The notes beneath the pieces were generated by a model, which had not been told where the DNA came from, did no database searches, and saw only the letters and a program-made list of their open reading frames with translations. From Oreohelix idahoensis (taxonomy: Eukaryota > Mollusca > Gastropoda > Stylommatophora > Oreohelicidae), in assembly GCA_024509875.1 (NCBI GenBank), contig JAMPIV010022935.1, positions 620,001 to 684,000 of the forward strand: a stretch of DNA of 64,000 bases. Reading direction: 5' to 3'. Numbering within the stretch: the first letter of the stretch is position 1; the number at the start of each line of letters is the position of its first letter. The position numbers and the translations under genes were made by a program. This document shows, piece after piece, positions 11,601-23,600 of the stretch.

Positions 11601-14600
11601 TATCAATTCGCACAGCACAGTCTGTAAGTAGATCCTATGCTATACCATAACACAATTTTGCTATATCATAACAAGATTAGCTATCACAATTAATCTACAC
11701 TATTGACACTTTAGTGATTTTGCTTATAATATGTATCTTGTTGCTTCTGTTTATAGTGATAGAAGTATTTTAAATTGTAAAATATCACTAAACGCACCAA
11801 AAAATAGTTTTTACTGAATTCAAGTTAGCAGAAACAGGGAAACATGAATCTGTTTTTATTAACTTCTCTTCTAAACAGAAAGGAAAACCAAAGATCACCT
11901 TGACTTTAACTTGCTAATGCAGTGATGAATTCTATTTTCCAGAAAATTCGTGGGGCAGTTGAGGCTCTGTATATCATTTGTAAATGCAAATCAACTCGAT
12001 TTGAATTCATCTTCACAAATCTGGTGAGTGATTTTTGACACAGCACTATTTAATACCTCATTCTTTTGGTTGTGTATAATTTTCAATTTTATAAAAACAC
12101 AAATTTCTTTTATTGTTGTTCTGTAAGCATTATGTTTATGAATATTTTTCTGCAAATTAAAAAAAAAAAAAATCTTCTCTTCTTTGTTCTTAGGTCCCAG
12201 GTTCACCAAGACTATTCACATCAGTTATATCTGTCCATAGGTATGTATGTGGCGTAAAAACAAAAACATTGATAATATTTTTTTTGATAAGGAAATTCAT
12301 AGATACTGATTTTTGTCAGAGAAGTTGAGGTAGACCAAAAAACATGGGGAGAGAACTGGATACAGAAATTAAAATGATGAGAAAGACATGGAGAAACCTT
12401 CAGCTGATGACACATGACATGGTTCCTGGTGAACACATAAATAATGAAAATAAGATTAGTTCAGTGATTTGTTTAAAATGGGCAATTTCTAACTAGCATG
12501 ATGCTAAACAATTTTTACTACCTAAAGAATATGTTATGACCTTTGCAGTTGACCCCCATGCAATAAAATCTGCACCAAAGAACTTCATTTGCTCTTGCAG
12601 AAGTGGTCGCAGGACCAAAAAGGAAGAAGCCAAATAATTGTACTAATTTTATGGCATTTTGTATGAGGTCATCTTCTGTTTAAAATTGTTGCCCCTGAAA
12701 GTTCAAATCGGTTGGCGGACATAAATGGGCTGATGCCTGATTGGCAAATCAACTGAGTGAGTCCCTGACCCTGTTCCAGCAAATAGCAAATTAGTTAAAC
12801 AGTTAAAGAAAATAGATACAGTAGTGACAGAAAGTAAAAATAAAGGCCCTAGCATAAGTAGCAAAAAAGTCAAAAATAATGGAAAGCTGATCCTGTCTTA
12901 TGAATGCAAGTCATAGACAATCAGTAAACAAGCAAAGAACATCCTTGGAGACCACAGAGATTTTGTTTTACAGAAGAATGTTAAGAACATGATATACAGC
13001 TGACAAGAGTAATGAGAATGTTCTGAAAGAAGCCAGCATGCAAAGGAAGCCTATTACTAAAATTAGGAAATGATCCACCCTTTTCAGGCATGTTATGAGA
13101 AGAAGCTGGAATATATTTTGACAACAGGAAAGGTTGAAAGAAAAAGAGATAAAGGATAACAATGAGAAAGGGTACTGGACAGTTAAAATAGTGGCATGGA
13201 AAGAAGTCAACCACAGAATTGATAAACAGCACTGGGAACAGGAAGTTGTGGGGAGATGTGATCACCTTCACCAGATGGCATGGCACTTGAAGATTAAGAA
13301 GATGAAACCTTGCTTTGAATTAATGTTATCTAATCTGCACTGCTGGTCAGCAGTTCATTTTGAAATGATTCTTCACCTAACATGAATTTCACCAGCTTAT
13401 ATCATCATCATCATCCTCATTTTGCTCCCTATAGAGCATGAAACCACTACTGCATCTGGCCTATTCTTATAGACACCACAAGTGTGTTATTACTATGTGT
13501 TCGACAGGGCATATGAGACCTCTAAAATGTACAGGGATCTCAAACTTCGGGCAGCTTTGCTTAAGGATAAACAAATAAGATTGCTGCCCCTGGAGCAGGT
13601 GTATGACAAGGTCAATGGGGTATGGAACTTGTCCAGTGACCAGGTGAGTTTACACTGAAAGCATTTGTTGAAATATTATTTACTTTTGTATTACCAAAGT
13701 TTTCATGGATTTAAGTTGGGTCAGCATTTTAGTGACTAAGCGTTACAAGGTATAATGCCATTCAACCAGAGTAGGTCAGGAGAAACAGCTGATTTCTCTA
13801 TCTATGCTGTAATACTATAAATTCTTTGATTTATAATTTAGTATCTCTGAAATAAATCATGAATTTTTTTTTGGGTCAAAACTTTACATACTTCGTGTGT
13901 TTTTCCAGCATCCCTTTAATTTATTTCCCTTGAAAGCTTTGGCTGATCATAAGTTTAGACATATTGACAGGCTCATCTTAAGAAATGAGAAGAGGGCATA
14001 CATGCCACACGCTACGGTTTACCCGTAATCTGTACAAGATGTTTGCGTTTTCAGACGCCCCGTACATAATTTCTGTACAGGTTTTTTTCCCCTAATTATT
14101 AAATATATATATATAATATGTGACAAATGCAATTCTGCAAAGTGCTAAAAGTGCATGTGTTGATTATAATACAAAACACTGTACATCGAAAGAATAGTGT
14201 ACATCATGATCACTAAGTTTTTTATATGTAAAGAACAGCATGAGACTGTTAGCATGTTGTATATCACAATAATTCAAATGCTAATAGATTTGTATGTCAT
14301 TTCTCATTTTAAAACTGTATTGCGTATAATTTTTAAATATATTTTTTGCGTAAGGATTTTTAGGTGTTTGTAAGGATTTTTTCGGTCCAGCGTACAGATT
14401 TTTGTCTCAGGAGGTTGACAGGTATGTATATATATATATATGTATAAATCAATCGTCTTGCGCCAAACCTTAGCCGATATATGCGTCATGAGATTCGGCG
14501 AGATGTTAGGCCATGTGAATAAAAAATCAACCAATGAAATCAAGCTGCCAATTTTTCGATTGATGCAGGATTTGCGAGAGTCCATGTGGTGTGTCGTTCA

Positions 14601-17600
14601 TTCATCATTTTTTGCTACTGTGTTGAGCCAGCACGTTACTGATTATTTTAACGATTACGTCGCATTGAGCATAATTTATTATTTACGGCTGCTTATAAGC
14701 AAACTAAAAAGTGGATACCACTTCATAGTACTTGGTTTCATTAAAACTTGTAGAATCTGCTCAATAAATGTACATTTTAATAATAATGTAAAAAGAATTA
14801 TGAAACTGTTAAAAAAAAAAAATCACGAAAGCAAAGCAAATTTGTATCTTAACCCGATCAGAGCCCCTTGAAAAGTTTTTTTGGAGTTACTTCTCTTCTA
14901 AGTTTTACTTTCCTTTCTTTAAAAACATTCTAATTCTTCATTGGTGGATATATCGTTATACGATTATCCAGTGAATTATTTTTATTAAATAACACTGACA
15001 AACAACATTTTTCTTTCTTATATAAGAATAAGTGTTCTTAGGTCAGTTTCTTGCGCTGATTTCAAATCTGAAATCCGTTTATCTCTATCACGTCGGGTTC
15101 TTAAGATATTTGTGAATAAATATATTTTTGGGAAACCGTTATTTGCTCCGTTTCATTTTTACTATATAACTTATTAAAAATTAATAAAAGCAACATAATT
15201 CTACTTTTTATACTGCTAAAAGATGCATGACATATGTTACGCGATTTTTCAAATAGTTACTGTATTTTGAAATAATTCTGAGCAAAATATGGCTTCTAGA
15301 AGTTGTAGAAATTCGGCTGATCTGTTCTGTTACGTGTGCGGATATTTTACCGATCGTGTTGACCAGAAAAACTTTATACCATTACTAAAGAAAGCATATG
15401 AACTTTATCTCGATTTGAAAGTTGATGATGCAAATAAATCTTGGAAGCCAAATGCAGTTTGTTCGATACATTGGCAGGTTGGTTACGAAAATCGCCGAAG
15501 CATAAGTCGATGCCTTTTGGAGTGCCAGTAATATGGCGTGAACATACAAATCACACTACTGATTGTTACTTCTGCTTGACAAATATCTATGGTTTCACTT
15601 TTAAAACTAGAAAGTCTGTGGTTTATCCAAATATTGAATCGGTTTCGAAACCAGTGCCTCATGATCCAATCACGTGTCTGATCCAAGTACCACCAAAACA
15701 ATATCTGTTGGACGTAAATGAACCATCAGAAAGTGATAGTTTACCTGTTTTAGAAACTAATTCTGACTCAGATTACATACCGGTGAATGATGATGTTTAC
15801 TTAATTAACCATTCAGAACTTTCAGATCTAATACGTGATCTCGCTGTTACCAAAGGACAAGCGGAATTACTCAGTTCGCGACTCAAAGAATGGAATATTT
15901 TAGCGCCCAATACTCCGATATCTAAATTTCGTCATAGACACAGAGAACTTGTTCAATACTTTGAGATGGATGATGACATTTGCTATTGCAAAGATGTAAA
16001 CGGTCATGAGCACATAGTCAACGAATGGCGATTTTTCATCGATTCTTCCAAGACTAGTCTAAAAGCCGTGTTATTGCATAACAGAAATTTTTTTTCATCA
16101 ATTCCAGTCGCCTACTCTGTTCATATGAAAGAAACTTATGACAATATGGCTATACGTTTGGAAAAAATAAAGTACAATGACTACCAATGGCGGATTTGTG
16201 GAGACCTAAAGGTCATTGCAATTCTCACGGGCATGCAGACTGGGTATACTAAATTTTGTTGCTTCCGATGTGAATGGGACAGCCGCAACAGACAGGAACA
16301 TTATGCAAGAAAGGTGTGGCCTATCCGGGATCGTATGCAGCTCGGGCATAAAAATGTAATACGCGAGCCATTAGTTAACAAAGACAGCTTCATTTTACCA
16401 CTGTTACATATAAAGTTGGGGCTCATGAAGAATTTTATAAAAGCGTTAGATAAAACGAGCAAAGCTTTCACTTATCTTCGAGAAAAGTTTCCGCAAGTTA
16501 GCGATGCAAAGATAAAGGAAGGTATCTTTGTAGGACCTCAGATTAGGAAAGTTATTGCAGACAAACAATTCGAGAACTTGTTACATGATAGTGAACTTCG
16601 CGCATGGATGGCATTCAAATCGATCGTCAATAACTTTCTGGAAAATCACAAATCTGTCGACTATGTTGCATATTGTTAAGCAGTGCATAGATGCATACAG
16701 AATTATGGGCTGTAACATGTCCCTCAAAATCCATTTGCTCGATTCGCATCTTGACTTTTTTCCCTGACAACCTTGGCGAAGTCAGCGATGAACATGGAGA
16801 ACGATTCCATCAAGATATTGCCATAAAGAGTCACGTTAACAAGGACGGTGGAGTGTGACCATGCTTGCCGATTATTGTTGGATGCTTCATCGCGATGTAC
16901 CACATGCCTTTCACCGACGAAAGTCGACTGCAAAGAAATTCAAGCCTACATAACTGTTATACTTCTTGTACGAATGATGTTGTAATACTGTATGCGTTGT
17001 TAAAAAACTTCAATTGCGTATTTCTAGAGATCCCGACCTGATAGAGAAAAACGGTTTGCAGATTTAAAAACAGCGCATTAAAATTGACCAGAAAAATATA
17101 GAAATGTTAGAGAAAGAAAAAAAAAGTTTTTTTTTGTTAGTCAGTGTAATTAATTACTATCAATGTTTGTCATAGTGACGGTTTACACTAAAGCCATATG
17201 GGTATTTAAAACTGCCAATTAGACTAAAACGGCTATTTTCATTTTTGAAGTTCAATCAATTGAGAATAAATTACGTTACCACCAGTTTATATTTTTGTTG
17301 CAAATTATGAGCTTTTTGTTTAAAAAATTTAATATGATAACGTGATTTTATTATTTTAAAAATTTCAATCAAATATTTATTGAAATAAATCAAAACAGCC
17401 CTAGAAACTTCCACATTCCATTTCATATAACAGGATAATATAGTTTCATACATGCCACACGCTGCGGTTTACCCGTAATCTGTACAAGATGTTTGCGTTT
17501 TCGGATATGTACATAATTTTTGTACAGGTTTTTTTTCCCCTTATTATTAAATATATATATACGAGTATATAAATCAATCGTCTTGCGCCAAACCATAGCC

Positions 17601-20600
17601 GATATTTGCGTCATGAGATTCGGCGAGATGTTAGGCCACGTGAATAAAAAAATCAACCAATGAAATCAAGCTGCCAATGTTTTGATTGATGCAGGATATG
17701 CGAGAGTCCACGTGTTGTGTCATTCATTCATCATTTTTCACTACTGTGTACGGCAGCGACCATGTTACTGATTATTTTAACGATTACGTTGCATTGAGCA
17801 TAATTTATTTTTTACGGCTGCTTATAAGCAAAATAAGAAGTGGATACCACTTCATAGTACTTGATTTCATTAAAACTTGTAGAATCTGCTCAATAAATGT
17901 ACATTTTAATAATAGTGTAAAAAGAAATAAATTGAAACCGCCCTAGAAACCTCCACATTCCATTTCATATAACAGGATAATATAGTTTAGTTCAATTTTT
18001 TTCTTTGCAATAATAATAATAACAAAGTAGTAAAATTAGTTGTGAGAACAGTGGAATGTCTTCTTCGATGTCATCCTTGTACGTCGCGAACGTCGTTAAG
18101 GTTTAGGTTCAGAGTTAGGTTTAGAATTTCTAACCCATACCCCTTATTACTGGGTCTCATAATTCTTTTATAAGGTCCTATCGAACACAGAATTTCCTAG
18201 TCTGTTAGTGATAATTAAGTGCAGAAATAGACTAAATGGAGACACGATCACATCATTTTTACAATGTACGAGGTGTGTTCAAATGAAACCCGTCCCAGTG
18301 GCTTTATAACAAATATATGTAAGGTACATCAGCAGCAGTAGTAGAATTAAATACAGCAATTGTTTTGAAGCAAGTACCCGCTTGGATTCTCTAGAAATAG
18401 TCACCATAGGCATTCAGACACGCATCCCACTACTTGGGTAGACGGCGGATGCCGTCCGAGAAAAATGACTTTGGATGCTTATTGAACCATTTGGTCACCG
18501 AGGCATCGGAGTCGAATCGTTGTCCCTTTAGAGATTTTTTTAAGGGTCCGAACAAATGAAAGTCACATGGTGACAGATCGGGGCTGTAGGCTGGGTGTGG
18601 CAGAACTTCCCACCTTTTCCTTGCTAATTCTTCCTGCACAATGTTCGCAACATGTGGACGAGCATTGTCGTGCAACAAAATCACACCACGCGAAAGCATG
18701 CCGGGTCGTTTATTTTTGATGGCTGTATGCAGGTTGTCTAGTGTGTCTTTGTAGCGGATGACCTTGATGTTCACGCCAGGCTCTTTAGCGTCTACCAATA
18801 GAAGCCCTTCATTGTCAAAAAATGCGGTCAGCATAACCTTACTGGCGGAAATCTGTGACTTGAATTTTTTGGGTTTTGGTGATCCGGGATGTTTCCATTG
18901 CATGCTCGCTGATTTGCTGCATGGCTCAAAGTGGTGGCACCACGACTCATCGCCTGCCACTATGCGCAACAGAAATGCATCACCCTCCTCTTCGTAACGC
19001 AGCAGGTGGTCCAAACTCCACCCCATGCGTTCTTCCTTATGGTGATCGGTCAGCATCCATGGGACCCATTGTGAACTCACCTTTCGATACTTCAGTTTCT
19101 TCCTAACCACCATTTGAACTGTCCCAAGAGACACAGCGAATTCCTCTGCTAGCGAACGTAAGCTCCGACGACGGTCCACCCGTATTGCTGCATCAATCTC
19201 GGCCATGGCTTCTTCTGTCGCAACAATATGCACCTGACCTGGCCGCGGAAGATCTTTTGTTAACTGACGTCCTTCTCGAAACATTCGTGCCCAGTATTTC
19301 ACTGTAGTCTTAGACACACTTTTGTCACCATACACTGCTTTCATTCGGCGATGAATGTCGACTGGTCGACATCCTTCGGCTGTTAAGAACTGAATCACAA
19401 CTCGCTGATCGACCTTGGACGGATTCCTTATCACACCGGCCATTATTTTAACGGTCTGCAGCACAACCAATGAATACTAGGAGAATGAACACTCCACTTA
19501 CACACTTGTACCTTCGTATGTGCTTATTACGTCAGATGTGACGTCATCATGCTCCTCCTACGAATGTCCACTTGGCGCAGCATGGTCGGGTTTCATTTGA
19601 ACACGCCTTGTAAAATAAACTCAGACATTTATTGTTTGGGTTTTAAAATAAATGAAGACCTGCTTTAAAAGGCAAAGTCCCCATGCCTCAATTATAATAC
19701 AGCCCACTGTAATTGAAAATATTTGTACACGAACTAACTGTTTTGTTAAGTTTTTTTTTCAGTCTTTGTTTTTCATCTGTAAGGTGTGGCATGTATGAGA
19801 GGATATCTACATTTCCTGGGTTACTGGACTTTAGTTATACTCCATAGTAGTGAGTTGGAGCATTGCTCTTGCTCTTCTGTCCTATAACAAAAACCAGACG
19901 CAGGACAAAATGAGAATACTAGTTGAGAGGTCACAACAACTGGTTCTCAAAACCCACAGAGGAGAAAACTGTGGACTTATGAATAATGGAATGATTGGAA
20001 AGAACTCAAAGGGATTGAACAAGACACAAGGGCCTTAAGTATGCTGTGTGTCTTCCACTTATCTTAACAAACTTATATTGTTGTATATGTCCAGGGGAAC
20101 CTTGGCACGTTCTACATCACCAATGTGAGACTGATGTGGCATGCCAACATCAATGAATCATTCAATGTCAGCATTCCATATGTACAGATGGTAAGCTAGC
20201 TCTAGTGTCAGTGATCATATTGGTGATAAATGCATTATCTAACTGCTTGTGATAGTCATATCATAGTTAATGTTTATAAACAAATGTATTTAGGTGGTCA
20301 TAAAATTATAATATTTTCTGAATATTTGATAAAGTGAATATAATACTTAGATTTTAAAGATTATTTTTAACAGGAAAATCAGACTGCATGTAACTTGTAT
20401 TAATTTGTGAAGTTAAATTGTTTGATATATTAATGTTTTGATGAGGCATTAATTGAAGAATGTGTTCCTTTCTTTGTCAAAATGACAATGGTTCAGTCAT
20501 AATAATGTTCATAATGATGGTGATGATTGTGGTAGTGATAAAGGATCTACTGTAAACAGTCCTCACATTTTGTCTGTTGCTTATCAATCTTTAACCTCTT

Positions 20601-23600
20601 CTCCTTCAACCTTGAGTCAAATGTCCACTTAACTCATCTTGAGGACCTTTGAATCCTTCCTGGGCAGTTTAGTCCAGTTTTTACCCCCCATGTCTTCACT
20701 GTTCTGACTTGGTTTGGTTTTAAGGACTATCTTCATTGCACATGGACAACTCCGTCAGTGCTCAGATTTCCTCCCTTAGATCACACAAGGAGGATCTCAG
20801 CACAGTGCACAAATTCTGTAGCACTGGTGAGAATCCCAAAGTGTGTATACAGTTCTGACTTCTGTCTCACAATCATACTCTTTTTTTTTTGGTATTGACC
20901 TTGGGCTTTTATACCAGAGTTGCTTAACCTTTTTTGTGCTATGAACCCCTTTGACTGCCCAGTGAAGGCCATGAACCCCTTCTTGGAAAAAATGTACATA
21001 CAAGCATAGTTTTAAATTTTTGGTTATGTACACGGATGCCCTAGAATCCATTCAAGGACTCCCAAGGTGTCCGTGGACAACAGGTTAGAAAACCCTGGTC
21101 TAGAGCAAGGCCTGCATGTCAATCTAGCTGCTGGCTTCTTCAATATGTTCTCCTTTTAATATGTTTTGAGTGCCTTTTTTCTAAAATTCTACATGAATTT
21201 GGTTGTTTCCCTTAGTTCCTGTCGATGATACTATTATACCAGTTTTCTTCAGTTCAGTGCAGGTGCCTGCTCACAACAAATAACATACTGTTTACATATT
21301 GTGTTGTTATTTATACTCATTACTTCCCTTAAATGTACAAAATTCAGGAATTCGTTATCTTTAGCTTGAATTAAAATTCATCCTTATTGTCAGCCGTTCA
21401 TGTACTTAGTTTTTATTAACCTCACATTGTTTTTATTATATCAATGGCTCGAGTTTAAGACTTAGACACATTGTTCAACAGAAAACTGTGAAAATCAGGG
21501 ACTCCAAATTTGGTATTGCCCTTGTAGTTGAAACAACACAAATGGTAAGTAATGTGTTTGAAAATGGTAGTTTTATTGCTGATTTAATTGCTCATGGATT
21601 TATGCTATGAAAATTATTTCTTCTGTGATATTACAAAATCACTTATAAATAAGGTTTTCATTGTGTTGAGATGTAAGGGTTTCTTAAATGTTATAAATCA
21701 TAGTAGAGGTGAAAAGATTCTTGCAGTGTGGATTATTTGATGATCATCATCATCACTTACTTGGTAAAGTCTGGGAAAAGGAAGAGATACCAGCAGAATG
21801 GAAGGAAGGATATCTGGTTAAGTTGCCTAAGAAGGGAAATTTACAAGAGTGCACAAATTATAGAGGAATAATGTTACTATCAGTGCCAGGAAAAGTATTA
21901 AACAGGATTATCCTCGAGAGATTAAAAGAGTCCATAGACAAGAAACTGAGAGATGAACAAGCAGGTTTTCGACAAAACAGATCCTGTACAGACCAGATAG
22001 CCACTTTGAGAATAATAGTTGAACAAAGTCTGGAATGGAATTCACCACTATACATCGGATTTGTGGACTACGAAAAGGCATTTGACAGCGTGGACAGAGA
22101 ATCACTTTGGAAATTGATGAGGCATTATGGAGTTACCCTGAAGATCATTAATTTAATAAAGAATACATATGAAGACATGACATGCAGAGTTCTTCATGAA
22201 GGACAGCTTACAGAACTGTTTGGGATAAGAACATGAATGCGACAGGGATGCCTCTTGTCTCCATTTCTTTTCTTACTAGCAATAGACTGGGTTATGAGAA
22301 CATCGACAACACACAACAGAAATGGAATCCAGTGGACTCTGACTAAGCAGTTGGATGATCTGGATTTTGCTGATGACTTGGCTCTTTTGTCCCATAACCG
22401 TAATCAGATGCAGGACAAATTGAAAGCACTCGATGAGAGGTCACAGCAATTGGGTCTGAAAATACACAGGGAAAAGACAAAGATAATGAGAAAATGCAGG
22501 TAATGATAACAGGGTTGAACTTGAAGAAGCACCAATACAAGATGTAGAATCGTACACATATCTTGGCAGCAATATAGACAAAGTTGGAGGGACAGACAGT
22601 GATATTAAAATAAGAATACAAAAAGCAAGAGGAGCTTTCATTGCATTGGGAAATATTTGGAGATCAAGAGAAATCGGATCCAACACGAAAATAAGAATCT
22701 TCAACTCAAATGTGAAGTCAGTCCTATTGTATGGCTCTGAGACATGGAGAACAACAAAGACAACAACCAAAAAGCTACAGACTTTCATAAATGGGTGCTT
22801 GCGTAGAATAGAGGGATTAAAATGGTATGATAAGGTTAGCAATGTGGAACTGATGACAAGAACTAGACAAGTGCCAGTGGAACAAGAGATGAGAAGACGA
22901 CGATGGCGATGGATAGATCATATGCTGAGGAAACCTGTTGATAGCATTACAAGGCAGTGCTTGTTCTGGAATCCCCAGGGCAAGAGAGGCAGAGGTAGAC
23001 CAAGAAGCACATGGAGAAGGGAGCTGGAAACAGAGGTGAAAATGATGAGAAAGTGGAAAGAACTTGATATGATGGCACGTGACAGGAGGACTTGGCATGT
23101 GTTTGTTGAAGGCCTGTGCTCCTTTGGGAGTGGCGGGTTATGAATGAATGAATCATCACTTTTCCTTTGTGCTGCTTACGGAGCATGGAGCCACCATTGC
23201 AGCTGGTCCACTAGCAGGAAGTTCACACCAAGCAGCCACATGCTCTTGCGGCAGTGGTTTCTGTGGCAATTAGTTTTACATGATGAGGTTGCCAGCCACA
23301 TACACAACTTCAAATTAGTTGGCTTGTACGACATGCCTGAGGATGCAATAGTCCTGTTCTTTCTATGTCTCTTCAGAAGGTCCCTAGGAATACACTGTAA
23401 TGCTGGAGAAATTAATTTAATAAGTATCATTACAAAATGTTTCAGAGTGGTGGTTATGTCCTTGGTTTCCGCATTGACCCCATGGAGAAACTCCAGGCAA
23501 CCACCAAAATGATACAGAACTTGCACAGAGTCTATAGTGCTTGTCCAATATTTGGTGTAGAGTTTGAGGTGGATGATAAGGTATGCTTTCAGGTTAACAA

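Larger units (their letters stand above)
13997..19797 (+). mobile_element. Composite DNA transposon with 14-bp terminal inverted repeats, unclassified
   Basis: CATACATGCCACAC at 13997-14010 is the exact inverse of GTGTGGCATGTATG at 19784-19797. The flanks are AGAGGG (left) and AGAGGA (right), a likely 5-6 bp target duplication. Inside are a decayed transposase-like reading frame (15289-16953), a second copy of the left end (17447-17990) and a complete mariner (18269-19610). A segment at about 14118-14430 is missing from the second left-end copy. Positions 14004-15288 and 16954-17446 hold no gene of their own. It lies in BBS5 intron 7, transcribed in the same direction. I do not recognise the superfamily. 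Confidence 0.7.
20191..21481 (+). other. BBS5: BBS5 intron 8
   Basis: It holds repeat E (20708-20845) and a possible hAT-type MITE (20921-21100). 20191-20707 and 21101-21481 show no gene or element. Confidence 0.75.

Noticed and set aside
14004..17990. An LTR retrotransposon with long direct repeats around the 15289-16953 frame
   Set aside because: The repeats begin with CATACATGCCACAC, not TG, and an inverted copy of that sequence ends the unit at 19797. The enclosed protein is not gag or pol.
18758..19106. + strand open frames opposite the mariner transposase
   Set aside because: They are antisense shadows of a well-supported - strand gene.
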